DNA from: Metapseudomonas sp043392685
GTDB lineage: Bacteria > Pseudomonadota > Gammaproteobacteria > Pseudomonadales > Pseudomonadaceae
Direction: 5' to 3' (one strand)
Assembly (NCBI GenBank): GCA_043392685.1
Contig: JBHZGM010000020.1
Length of the DNA: 64,000 bases
The translations under genes and the position numbers were made by a program. Positions 1-8,017 of the stretch are shown here, one piece after another. Under the pieces are notes generated by a model. That model was given only the letters and a program-made list of their open reading frames with translations, had not been told where the DNA came from and did no database searches. The first letter of the stretch is position 1; each line of letters begins with the position of its first letter.

Positions 1-260
1 GCTCCAGCGGCGCGTCCAGGCTGAGGTCGAGGCTTTCGGCAGCCGACTCGGTTTCCAGTTCGCCCAGGTTCCAGTTGTCGTCGGAAACCAGCAGTTCGCC
101 CTCGACAGCCGGGGCCACGGGGGATTCGGTCAGCTCCAGCGGCGCGTCCAGGCTGAGGTCGAGGCTTTCGGCAGCCGGCTCGTTTTCCAGCTCGCCCAGG
201 CTCCAGTTGTCGTCGGAGACCAGCAGCTCGCTCTCGGCGACCGGCACTTCGGCGGCCGGG
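1..260 (-). repeat. 132-bp in-frame tandem repeat inside chpA
   Basis: The sequence starting at position 1 (GCTCCAGCGGCGCGTCCAGG) recurs at 133, giving a period of 132 bp, exactly 44 codons. The two units differ by scattered substitutions. In protein the unit centres on ELLVSDDNW, LGELE and ESLDLSLDAPLE. It lies in the acidic linker of ChpA. Further copies may lie to the left, outside the window. Confidence 0.9.
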
Positions 261-2155
261 GCCGGTTCGAGCGGTGCCTGCAGGTCAAGGCCGTCCTCCG
301 CCAATTCGAAGTCGGTGGCCTGGGGCATGACGGCTTCCGGCTCATCTTCCGGGTCCAGGTGCTGGTGCAGTTCCGACTCTTCGGCGGCCAGCACTTCGAT
401 TTCCTGCAGCGGATCGGCCAGGGGCGCCGGGGCTTCTTCCTCTTCCACGCGGTCAAGGATGGAAGGCTTCTCCTGCAGCGGATACCCCAGGGCGGCGAGG
501 CTTTCCTCGGCCACGTCGAGGATCAGGTCGCCCTGGGCGGCATGATCCTCGGACAGGCGTTCGAGGTAGTACTCGACGCTGGTAATGGCGTCGGCCAGGG
601 TGTCCAGGCTCTGCCAGTTGGGCACGGCCTTGCGCGCCAGCAGTTGTTCGAGGATGTAGCGGTTGCAGGCTTCCAGCAGGGCGGCGGCGCGCGGCAGCGG
701 GATCATCGCCATGCCGCCGCGGGCCTGGGTCAGCAGCTCCGGCACACGGGCCAGGTGCTCGTGGTTCCACTGCGAAGCGATGAACTCGATGATGGCGTCC
801 TTGGCCTGCTCCAGGCCATTGCGCGCCTCCTTGATCACCAACTGGTGGATCTGCGCCACGTCGGTGGTGGGCAGATGGTTTTCTTCCGTCGTGCCCTGCT
901 CCGCCGGGCCGACCATGCCGGCCAGGGTGGCTTCGACGTAGAGCAATGCACCGGCCACATCCATCAGCACCGCATCGCTGGGATCACGCTGCCCCAGGGA
1001 GAGGCCGTGGATGACGTCGATCTGGTCAAGGATCACCCGGCGCGGCTGGCCGAAGCCGAGCACCGCCAGCGTGTCGGCGATCTGCTTGAGCGGCGGCAGC
1101 AGGGAATCCAGTTCGGCGATGCCGGAGCGGTCGCTGCGCACGAACAGGTCGAGGCTGTCCTTGACCCGCACCAGCTCTTCACAGAGGGCGGTGACCACCG
1201 AGCGCATGGCGTCGCGGTCGGGACCGGCGAGACGGGCACGCTCCTCGTCCACCACCGTGGTGTCGGGCAGGGCCTCGTCGAGGCGATAGCGTTCTTTCAG
1301 GGCGCGGATGCGCGGCGACTGGGCCGGGGCCTTGGCGATATAGAACAGCAGATTCTTCACCAGCTCTTCCGGGGCCGCCTGGTTGAAACCGTCGGCGCCC
1401 TCGTCGAGCAGGCGCTTGAGTTCCTTGTCGACCTGGCGCAGCAGGTTGCGCACCGAGGAACCATTGACCACGGAACCATTGGCCAGGCCTTCCACCAGGC
1501 CGGAGGCGATCTGCCAGAGCGGGCCGAGCGGCGCGTCCTGGCAGAGGGATTCGAGACGCGCGAAGACTCGCGCCATGTAGCCCAGGTTGGTGGCCAGGTC
1601 CTGGTTGCGGATCACGCCCACCAGGGCGGTCTGCAGCATCTGCCGCAGTTTGCGCAGCAGCACCGGCAGGTCGGCGGTCCGCATGCGCGCCAGGGTGTCC
1701 ACGGACAGCGCCGGCAGCACGCCGGAAAGGTCCGGAGCGAACAGGCTGGTTTCCGAGAGCAGGTTGTCGCCGCGGGCAGCGCGCAGGTCGTTCAGCAGCG
1801 GCAGCAGGACCATTGGCAGGTCGCGGCGGGCACTCTGGATGCGGTCCAGGTAGGGCGGCAGTTGCAGGATGGCCTGCATCAGCACTTCCTGGGCTTCGCC
1901 GCGGTTGGCCGCACGGCCTTCCATCAGGGCTTGGGCAAGGCGCTCCATTTCTTCGGCGAGCAGGGCCGCGCCATAGAACTCGACCATCTGCAGCGTGCCC
2001 TGGACCTGATGGATATAGGTCAGGCAGAAACGCATGCGCGTCGGGTCCTGGGGGTTCTCGACGAAGTCCTCCAGGGCTTGCCGCGCCTGCTTCAGGGTTT
2101 CCGCGATTTCGCCCTTGACCCACTCGAGGGCGACGTAGTCGTGCCGATCAGTCAT
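1..2155 (-). CDS. chpA: ChpA, Pil-Chp hybrid chemotaxis histidine kinase (N-terminal part, cut by window edge)
   Basis: Partial gene. The frame opens at ATG 2153-2155 on the minus strand and runs without a stop to position 2, so about 718 N-terminal residues are present and the stop lies outside. ChpA is the CheA-like kinase of the Pil-Chp system controlling type IV pili and cAMP, with many Hpt/Xpt domains before the kinase core. The visible part is helical FimL/Hpt-like sequence (Gln- and Leu-rich helices) followed by an acidic, Ala/Glu-rich linker. That linker contains two copies of a 44-residue unit (132 bp, 1-132 and 133 onward). Identity rests on being the last gene after pilGHIJK and on its size. 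The kinase, CheW and receiver domains are not in the window. Confidence 0.93.
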   Translation of the reverse strand, partial: MTDRHDYVALEWVKGEIAETLKQARQALEDFVENPQDPTRMRFCLTYIHQVQGTLQMVEFYGAALLAEEMERLAQALMEGRAANRGEAQEVLMQAILQLPPYLDRIQSARRDLPMVLLPLLNDLRAARGDNLLSETSLFAPDLSGVLPALSVDTLARMRTADLPVLLRKLRQMLQTALVGVIRNQDLATNLGYMARVFARLESLCQDAPLGPLWQIASGLVEGLANGSVVNGSSVRNLLRQVDKELKRLLDEGADGFNQAAPEELVKNLLFYIAKAPAQSPRIRALKERYRLDEALPDTTVVDEERARLAGPDRDAMRSVVTALCEELVRVKDSLDLFVRSDRSGIAELDSLLPPLKQIADTLAVLGFGQPRRVILDQIDVIHGLSLGQRDPSDAVLMDVAGALLYVEATLAGMVGPAEQGTTEENHLPTTDVAQIHQLVIKEARNGLEQAKDAIIEFIASQWNHEHLARVPELLTQARGGMAMIPLPRAAALLEACNRYILEQLLARKAVPNWQSLDTLADAITSVEYYLERLSEDHAAQGDLILDVAEESLAALGYPLQEKPSILDRVEEEEAPAPLADPLQEIEVLAAEESELHQHLDPEDEPEAVMPQATDFELAEDGLDLQAPLEPAPAAEVPVAESELLVSDDNWSLGELENEPAAESLDLSLDAPLELTESPVAPAVEGELLVSDDNWNLGELETESAAESLDLSLDAPLE

Positions 2156-2164
2156 AGCCGTCTG

Positions 2165-3046
2165 CTATCCCTTCCGGGTGAATGCCAGAACCTGTTCATT
2201 GGGCACCGGATCGAGATCCGGGTGCTGCCACCCCACCACTTCGCCGACACCCAGCACCATCAGGCCTCCCGGCGCCAGGCGCTCGGCCAGGCGGTTGAGG
2301 ATTTCCCGGCGCCGCCAACGGCGGAAGTAGATCAACAGGTTCTGACAGAAGATTACGTCCATGCCGGATATTGGCGCCTTCGCCAGTTCCAGCACATTGA
2401 GCCGTGCGCAGCACACCCGTGCGGCCAGGCTCGGCACTATCTTGTAACGGCCATCGTCCTGGACCTGGAAATAACGCTCGACGAGCGCCGCTTCCAGTTG
2501 TTCCAGGCGTCGTGCGCCATAGCGGCCCTCGCGGGCCTTGGCCAGGGCGCTGAGGCTGATGTCGGTGCCGGTCACGCCGAAGTAGTCCGGTCGTTCTGTA
2601 CCGCCGAGGGCCTCGGCTGCCAGCATGGCCAGGGAATAAGGTTCTTCGCCGCTGGAGCAACCCACGCTCCAGATTTCCAGGGGCCGGGCAAGGCCTGCCT
2701 CGATACGCCCCCGCAGGTAATCGGAGAGCAGCTCGAAGGACGCCGGGTGACGGAAGAAACGGGTTTCCTGGACAGTCAGCCGATCCAGCAGGGTCGACCA
2801 CTCCACCGCGCCACGCGGTCCATCGGTGACCTGGCGGTAGTAGCTGGCGTAGTCCTGCACCCCCAGTTCACGCATGCGCGAGCTGAGATTGGCCTGGAGG
2901 AAGGCGCGGCGCTGGTCGCTGACCACCACACCGGTGCGCTCCTCCAGCAACTTCCGCCAGTCATGGAATTCCGCTGTCGTCATGTCGGCCAGGGGTTTCA
3001 AGGCCCAGACGCCGCCTGGCTGCATGCTGTCGTGCCCTTGATTCAT
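2165..3046 (-). CDS. pilK: PilK, CheR-type chemoreceptor methyltransferase
   Basis: 293 residues, the normal size for a CheR-family SAM-dependent protein-glutamate methyltransferase. A small helical N-terminal domain (about residues 20-90) is followed by the Rossmann-like catalytic domain with the typical sequence around WSVGCSSGEEPYSLAM (SAM-binding loop) and a later NLLIYF segment, the CheR counterpart of NVxIYF. It should methylate glutamates of the receptor PilJ. It lies 41 bp downstream of pilJ and 9 bp upstream of chpA, so it is part of the pilGHIJK-chpA transcript. The ATG at 3044-3046 is the first plausible start. Function is inferred from family and context. Confidence 0.95.
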   Translation of the reverse strand: MNQGHDSMQPGGVWALKPLADMTTAEFHDWRKLLEERTGVVVSDQRRAFLQANLSSRMRELGVQDYASYYRQVTDGPRGAVEWSTLLDRLTVQETRFFRHPASFELLSDYLRGRIEAGLARPLEIWSVGCSSGEEPYSLAMLAAEALGGTERPDYFGVTGTDISLSALAKAREGRYGARRLEQLEAALVERYFQVQDDGRYKIVPSLAARVCCARLNVLELAKAPISGMDVIFCQNLLIYFRRWRRREILNRLAERLAPGGLMVLGVGEVVGWQHPDLDPVPNEQVLAFTRKG

Positions 3047-3087
3047 GGCCGTCGTGCCGCGGCCTCAGGCCGCGGCGCCTCCCCTGC

Positions 3088-5136
3088 TCAGGCTATGTCC
3101 TGCGCTTCCGGCAGCTTGAAGCCGGAAACCGACTTGCGCATCTCGCTCGCCATCTTCGCCAGGTTGCCGATGCTCTTCGCGGTAGCGGTGGTACCAGCGG
3201 AGGTCTGCGAGGTGATCTCCTGGATCACGTTCATGGTGTTGGAGATATGGCCAGCGGAGGACGCTTGCTGACGAGCGGCGTTGGAAATGTTCTGGATAAG
3301 GGCCGCGAGGGTCTTGGATACCTTCTCGATCTCTTCCAGGGCCACACCGGCGTCCTGGGCCAGGCGGGCACCACGGACCACTTCGGAGGTGGTCTGCTCC
3401 ATGGAGATGACCGCTTCGTTGGTGTCGGTCTGGATGGTCTTCACCAGCGCCTCGATCTGCTTGGTCGCGGCGGAGGAACGTTCCGCGAGGCGCTGTACTT
3501 CGTCCGCTACCACGGCGAAGCCGCGGCCCGCGTCGCCGGCCATGGACGCCTGGATCGCGGCGTTCAGTGCAAGGATGTTGGTCTGGTCGGCGATGTCGTT
3601 GATCAGGCTGACGATGTCGCCGATCTCCTGGGACGATTCACCGAGGCGTTTGATCCGCTTCGAGGTGTCCTGGATCTGCTCACGGATGTTGTCCATGCCG
3701 GTGATGGTGTTGTGCACCACTTCGTTGCCCTTGTTGGCGATGGCTACGGAACGTTCCGCTACCGCCGAGGACTCGGAGGCGTTCGCCGATACCTGGTCAA
3801 TGGACACGGCCATCTCGTTGATCGCGGCGGAGGCGCCGGCGATTTCCTGGGCCTGGTGCTCGGAAGCCTCGGCCAGGTGCATCGCGGTGGCCTGGGTTTC
3901 CTGGGCGGCGGCGGCCACCTGCACGGCGGTCAGGTTGATGGTTTCCACCAGCTCGCGGAGCTGGTCGATGGAGTAGTTGATGGAGTCGGCGATCGCACCG
4001 GTGAAGTCCTCGGTCACGGTCGCGGCTACCGTCAGGTCACCGTCGGCGAGGTCGGCGATTTCGTCCAGCAGTCGCAGAATCGCGGCCTGGTTACGTTCGT
4101 TCTTCGCGGCGGTCTCGGCCAGTCGGTTGCGAGTGCTCTGTACCATCACCAGGCCGATGAGGATGATCGAGCCCAGGGCGAACACGCCCAGCACGTAGCC
4201 GGCGAAGGTGTTCAGGCCACGGCCGGCGGCCAGGTTCTCGAAGCCGGTGGTCAGGGCGGAGGCCTTGTCCAGCAGGGTCTGGGAGCCGGAGAAAATGGTG
4301 TTGGCTGATTCGCGGACCTGGAAGAGTTCGGGCGAGGTTTCGAGGATCTCGTCCACCGAGCCGGATACGAACTCGAAGAGTTCGGAAATCTCCTGCAGCC
4401 GCTCGAGGGCCTCGGTGTTGGTGACCTTGGAGATCTCCATCGCCGCGTTGCCTTCGATCATGGCGTTCAGTACGCGGCCGAACAGGCTGGCGTCGCGGCC
4501 AAACATGTCGGCGGCCTGAACCGAGTCGTCGTCACCGGCCAGCACCTTGTTCACCGAGCCGAGGATACGTTCGGCCAGCAGCGACTGGCGCTGGGCCACG
4601 GAAACCTGGCTGGCGGGGGCACCGCTTTCGAGGAGGATGTCCACGACTTCCTCGTACTCGACCTGGAGCTGCGGAATGGTTTCGGCCAGGGTGGCGGCTA
4701 CCTGGTGCAGCGAGAGTACGGTCTGCTCGCTGGCCAGAATGGCGTCGGCGTTCTTGCGCAGGCTGTCCCAGTCCTTCTGCACCACATCCATCTCGTCCTT
4801 CACGGCGACGGGAGCGGCAGGCAGGCCGGTGGCGGCGTCGCCCTGTTGCAGGAAGTTCCAGCGCTTCTCGAAGTCGTTGCGCGCGTCTTTCAGCAAGGCG
4901 AAGGCTTCGGCCTTGCCCGCGGCGGCTTCACTGGAGTTCTTGGCGATACGCTGGGACAGCACGCGCAGTTCACCGGCGTGGCTGATGTATTCCTTGTCGT
5001 AGTTCGCCTGGGTGTTGAGGTACGCGAAGTTCGCGAACAAGAGCACGATGGCGACGATCAGGACCACGAAGAGTCCGGCGATCAGCGACGTGCTGCGCAC
5101 CCCGGAAAACAGATTGCCTGCGTTAAGTCTTTTCAT
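3088..5136 (-). CDS. pilJ: PilJ, methyl-accepting chemoreceptor of the Pil-Chp system
   Basis: 682 residues from the ATG at 5134-5136, the usual PilJ length. The reading frame is open further upstream to 5544, but that extension is antisense to nothing conserved and overlaps pilI, so it is rejected. Domains: N-terminal transmembrane helix (about residues 15-40), periplasmic PilJ sensing modules to about 300, a second transmembrane helix around 310-340 (AGYVLGVFALGSIILIGLVM), HAMP, then a long coiled-coil cytoplasmic signalling domain with the conserved hairpin tip (IADQTNILALNAAIQASMAG). It senses surface contact or pilin and signals through PilI to ChpA. A stable hairpin lies in the pilI-pilJ gap. 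Confidence 0.97.
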   Translation of the reverse strand: MKRLNAGNLFSGVRSTSLIAGLFVVLIVAIVLLFANFAYLNTQANYDKEYISHAGELRVLSQRIAKNSSEAAAGKAEAFALLKDARNDFEKRWNFLQQGDAATGLPAAPVAVKDEMDVVQKDWDSLRKNADAILASEQTVLSLHQVAATLAETIPQLQVEYEEVVDILLESGAPASQVSVAQRQSLLAERILGSVNKVLAGDDDSVQAADMFGRDASLFGRVLNAMIEGNAAMEISKVTNTEALERLQEISELFEFVSGSVDEILETSPELFQVRESANTIFSGSQTLLDKASALTTGFENLAAGRGLNTFAGYVLGVFALGSIILIGLVMVQSTRNRLAETAAKNERNQAAILRLLDEIADLADGDLTVAATVTEDFTGAIADSINYSIDQLRELVETINLTAVQVAAAAQETQATAMHLAEASEHQAQEIAGASAAINEMAVSIDQVSANASESSAVAERSVAIANKGNEVVHNTITGMDNIREQIQDTSKRIKRLGESSQEIGDIVSLINDIADQTNILALNAAIQASMAGDAGRGFAVVADEVQRLAERSSAATKQIEALVKTIQTDTNEAVISMEQTTSEVVRGARLAQDAGVALEEIEKVSKTLAALIQNISNAARQQASSAGHISNTMNVIQEITSQTSAGTTATAKSIGNLAKMASEMRKSVSGFKLPEAQDIA

Positions 5137-5185
5137 TATCGGGCCCCCGCCTGGACCAACCACTTGATTCCCATGTAACGCCAAA

Positions 5186-5204
5186 GGGCCGGCAAAGCCG
5201 GCCC
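5186..5204 (-). terminator. GC-rich hairpin in the pilI-pilJ intergenic gap (attenuator-like)
   Basis: GGGCCGGC-AAA-GCCGGCCC forms a perfect 8-bp stem with a 3-nt loop. On the minus strand it is followed by TTTGGCGTT, a weak T-tract. It sits in the 137-bp gap between pilI and pilJ, so it could be a partial terminator or an RNA-stability element within the operon rather than an operon end. Confidence 0.5.
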
Positions 5205-5273
5205 GACCTTGAAGCCCCGGCCGGAGACTCTGCCCCGGTGGCCGGTACGGAGCGCCAGGCGCCCCGCGTCGAA

Positions 5274-5810
5274 CTAGACCGCCACCTCGATGAACGCCTG
5301 GTGCTGCGCGAGCGCGTGCGGGCTGAACACCAGCCAGGGTTGCTCGCGATGGAAAACGCCATGAATGAACGGCTGGATGCTGGCCTCCAGCGGAGGAAGC
5401 GTCTCGCTGAAGGCGTCCACCAGGAAATGCTGCATGCCGAAGACTTCGTCGACGATCAGCCCGGCGAAGATCTCCTGGTAGTCCACCACCAGCACCCGGC
5501 GCTGCTTGCGCAACGGCGAAAGCTCGCTGCCGAAGAAGCCGCACAGGTCCATGACCGGCAACAGGCGGCCACGCACGTTGGCAACGCCCTTGACCCAGCT
5601 CTTCACCCCGGGGAGCGAGGTATAACGCGGCTCGTGCAGCACTTCGCTGACCTCGCCCATGGGCGCCACGAACAGGCGCTCGCCCATGCGGAAGCCGATG
5701 CCGCTCCAGCTCTGCACCACCTGCTGTTGCGCAGGCAGGCCAGCCGCCAGCGCACGACAGCGCTGGTCGATCTCGAAGAGGAGCTGGAAGGGAGTCTGCG
5801 AATCCGACAT
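5274..5810 (-). CDS. pilI: PilI, CheW-like adaptor of the Pil-Chp system
   Basis: 178 residues with one CheW domain covering nearly the whole chain. Typical features are the GERLFVAPMGEVSEVL strand near residue 45, the VKGVANVRGRLLPVMDL segment near residue 80, and the hydrophobic DYQEIFAGLIVDEVFG stretch near 125. It couples the receptor PilJ to the kinase ChpA at the inner-membrane array. It starts at ATG 5808-5810, 62 bp downstream of pilH, and is followed by a 137-bp gap with a hairpin before pilJ. Confidence 0.96.
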   Translation of the reverse strand: MSDSQTPFQLLFEIDQRCRALAAGLPAQQQVVQSWSGIGFRMGERLFVAPMGEVSEVLHEPRYTSLPGVKSWVKGVANVRGRLLPVMDLCGFFGSELSPLRKQRRVLVVDYQEIFAGLIVDEVFGMQHFLVDAFSETLPPLEASIQPFIHGVFHREQPWLVFSPHALAQHQAFIEVAV

Positions 5811-5872
5811 GGCGACCGGCCTTGGCCTACTTCTGATTTCTAATAGTTATGTTTCGGGAAGCGGCGCGGCAA

Positions 5873-6238
5873 TCAGCCGGCCAGTACCGTGTTCAAGGTC
5901 TTGATCAGCGTGTCTTCTTCGATCGGCTTGGTCAGGTAGTCGCGCGCCCCCTGGCGCTTGCCCCAGACCTTGTCGGTTTCCTGATCCTTGGTGGTGACGA
6001 TGATCACCGGAATGTGGCTGGTGTCGGCGTCCTTGGTCAGTTGACGGGTCGCCTGGAAGCCATTGAGGCCGGGCATCACGATGTCCATCAGGACAGCGTC
6101 CGGCTTCTCCTGGCGGGCCAGGGCCACGCCATCGGCGCCATTCTCGGCCTTGAGTACCTGATGGCCATGCTTCTCGAGCATGGCAGTCAGCTTGTACATC
6201 TCGGTCGGAGAGTCATCAACAATCAGAATACGAGCCAT
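5873..6238 (-). CDS. pilH: PilH, CheY-like response regulator
   Basis: 121 residues, a single receiver domain. Visible are the acidic pair in ILIVDDSP (residues 4-11), the phospho-acceptor Asp in VLMDIVMPGLNG near residue 52, the Thr of IIVTTKDQ near 82 and the Lys of DYLTKP near 105. In P. aeruginosa PilH opposes PilG and is linked to pilus retraction through PilT. The upstream in-frame ATG (6265) would add nine residues. The internal ATG at 6236-6238 gives the conserved MARILIVDD start and is preferred. It is separated from pilG by 45 bp. Confidence 0.96.
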   Translation of the reverse strand: MARILIVDDSPTEMYKLTAMLEKHGHQVLKAENGADGVALARQEKPDAVLMDIVMPGLNGFQATRQLTKDADTSHIPVIIVTTKDQETDKVWGKRQGARDYLTKPIEEDTLIKTLNTVLAG

Positions 6239-6283
6239 GGTGTTCCCCATACGGAAAGGCTTCACCGGCCATCAGGCCGGACT

Positions 6284-6691
6284 TCAGGAGGCTTGCTCCA
6301 CCGGGGTGAAATCGGGGACGTGAGTCTTGATCGCGCCGAGCAGCTCTTCCTTGCTGAAGGGCTTGGTGAGGTACTGATCGGAACCGACGATGCGACCCTT
6401 GGCCTTGTCGAACAGGCCGTCCTTGGAGGACAGCATGATCACCGGGGTGGACTTGAAAGCGCTGTTGTTCTTGATCAGGGCGCAGGTCTGATACCCGTCC
6501 AGGCGCGGCATCATGATGTCGACGAAGATGATGTTCGGGTGGGAATCGGCGATCTTGGCCAGGGCATCGAAACCATCGACTGCGGTGATGACCTCGCACC
6601 CCACTTTCTTGAGCAGAGTCTCGGCTGTACGACGAATCGTTTTCGAATCGTCGATCACCATGACCTTCAAACCCTCGGAATGCTGTTCCAT
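6284..6691 (-). CDS. pilG: PilG, CheY-like response regulator, first gene of the Pil-Chp operon
   Basis: 135 residues, a single receiver domain with the acidic pair in VMVIDDSKT, the phospho-acceptor Asp in IIFVDIMMPRLDG, the Ser of IMLSSKDG and the Lys of YLTKPFS. In P. aeruginosa PilG promotes pilus extension and CyaB-dependent cAMP production. It is the promoter-proximal gene of pilGHIJK-chpA and is divergent from gshB across a 267-bp intergenic region. Family assignment is clear from sequence and order. Confidence 0.96.
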   Translation of the reverse strand: MEQHSEGLKVMVIDDSKTIRRTAETLLKKVGCEVITAVDGFDALAKIADSHPNIIFVDIMMPRLDGYQTCALIKNNSAFKSTPVIMLSSKDGLFDKAKGRIVGSDQYLTKPFSKEELLGAIKTHVPDFTPVEQAS

Positions 6692-6958
6692 GTTCGCCCT
6701 ACCATCGCCTCGGTGAGTCGTTATTCTGCTTTATATATGTGCCTGAGGCCCTGCAACCGACGGGCTGCGACCCAATCGTCGGGCCTTTTTAGCACAGTCT
6801 CCAGATGCAGGCTACACGGCCTCTGCATCTGCGATTCTTCCCCTTGGAGAGAAGGATTTTTCCTTGACCGCGGTCAATGCCGGCGCCACCCTGAGCGCCT
6901 TATCCAACCGGCCCGCCCGCTTTGGCGCGCCCCTTGAAACCTGTTGCGGAGACCCCCC
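6692..6958. promoter_or_regulatory. Divergent pilG-gshB intergenic region with two inverted repeats
   Basis: The 267-bp gap holds: an AT-rich TATATAAAG block (about 6732-6740, minus sense) that could be the pilG -10; a hairpin CCGACG...CGTCGG (about 6758-6783) followed by CCTTTTT on the plus strand, terminator-like; an inverted repeat CAGATGCAG (6802-6810) / CTGCATCTG (6823-6831); and a perfect 14-bp palindrome TTGACCGCGGTCAA (6864-6877). The TTGACC of the palindrome could serve as a gshB -35, but no matching -10 is convincing. Which elements are operators is inference. Confidence 0.45.
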
Positions 6959-7930
6959 ATGAGCGTTCGCCTCGGGATCGTCATGGACCCCATTGCGCAA
7001 ATCGCCTTCAAGAAGGACAGCTCCCTGGCCATGCTGCTGGCAGCCCAGGAGCGCGGATGGTCGCTGTTCTACATGGAACAGCAGGACCTGTACCAGAAAA
7101 ACGGTGAAGCGCGCGCACGCATGCGCCCCCTGAAGGTGTTCCTCGACCCGGAACGCTGGTTCGAGCTGGAGGCGGAGGCCGATACCCCGCTGGCCGAGCT
7201 GGACGTGATCCTGATGCGCAAGGACCCGCCCTTCGACAACGAGTTCGTCTACTCCACCTACCTGCTGGAACAGGCCGAACGGGCCGGCGTGCTGGTGGTG
7301 AACCGTCCGCAGAGCCTTCGCGACTGCAACGAGAAGTTCTTCGCCACCCTGTTCCCCGAGTGCACACCGCCAACCGTGGTCAGCCGGCGAGCGGACATTC
7401 TGCGCGAGTTTGCCGAAGAACAGCGTGACATCATTCTCAAACCCCTGGATGGCATGGGTGGTTCGTCGATTTTCCGTCACCGCGCCGGCGACCCGAACCT
7501 CTCGGTGATCCTCGAGACCCTCACCGCCCATGGCAGCCAGCAGATCATGGCGCAGCGCTACCTGCCAGCGATCAAGGACGGCGACAAGCGCATCCTGATG
7601 ATCGACGGCGAACCGGTGCCCTACTGCCTGGCGCGCATTCCCGCCCAGGGCGAGACCCGTGGCAACCTCGCCGCCGGCGGTCGCGGCGAAGCCCGCCCGC
7701 TGAGCGAGCGCGACCGCGAGATCGCTGCGATCGTCGGCCCGACCCTGCGGGAAAAAGGCCTGCTGTTCGTCGGCCTGGACGTGATCGGCGAGCACCTCAC
7801 CGAAATCAACGTCACCAGCCCCACCTGCATCCGCGAGATCGACAATGCCTATGACACGCGCATCGGCGAACGCCTCATGGAGGCCATCGACGGCAAGCTG
7901 AAAGCTGCGGGTCGCAAGCGCCAAGCTTGA
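6959..7930 (+). CDS. gshB: Glutathione synthetase
   Basis: 323 residues. GshB joins gamma-glutamylcysteine and glycine with ATP in the cytosol, the second step of glutathione synthesis. It begins with the conserved MSVRLGIVMDPIAQI. An ATP-grasp fold follows, with the glycine-rich loop DGMGGSSIF near residue 170 and the C-terminal metal/ATP residues in TEINVTSPT near 285. The ATG at 6959 is chosen over an in-frame TTG at 6944 because GGAG lies about 8 nt upstream and the homologous N-terminus starts there. The stop codon lies in the loop of a 14-bp inverted repeat. Divergent from pilG, as in P. aeruginosa. Confidence 0.97.
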   Translation: MSVRLGIVMDPIAQIAFKKDSSLAMLLAAQERGWSLFYMEQQDLYQKNGEARARMRPLKVFLDPERWFELEAEADTPLAELDVILMRKDPPFDNEFVYSTYLLEQAERAGVLVVNRPQSLRDCNEKFFATLFPECTPPTVVSRRADILREFAEEQRDIILKPLDGMGGSSIFRHRAGDPNLSVILETLTAHGSQQIMAQRYLPAIKDGDKRILMIDGEPVPYCLARIPAQGETRGNLAAGGRGEARPLSERDREIAAIVGPTLREKGLLFVGLDVIGEHLTEINVTSPTCIREIDNAYDTRIGERLMEAIDGKLKAAGRKRQA

Positions 7931-7954
7931 CGCAGCTAACAGCTTGGCGCTTGC
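7914..7954 (+). repeat. 14-bp inverted repeat spanning the gshB stop codon
   Basis: GCAAGCGCCAAGCT (7914-7927) and AGCTTGGCGCTTGC (7941-7954) are exact reverse complements around a 13-nt loop that begins with the gshB TGA. The right arm is followed by further AGCTTGC units (to about 7970). No T-tract follows, so it is more like a REP-type 3' stabiliser than a classic terminator. Confidence 0.75.
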
Positions 7955-8017
7955 AGCTTGCAGCTTGCAGCCCCAGTTCGGCAGACTTCGCCGCTAACTG
8001 AAGCAAGCTGACTGGCG

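Noticed and set aside
359..3271. 970-residue plus-strand open frame across chpA, pilK and the pilJ end
   Set aside because: It is antisense to well-supported genes and arises from high-GC codon bias. No family resemblance is visible.
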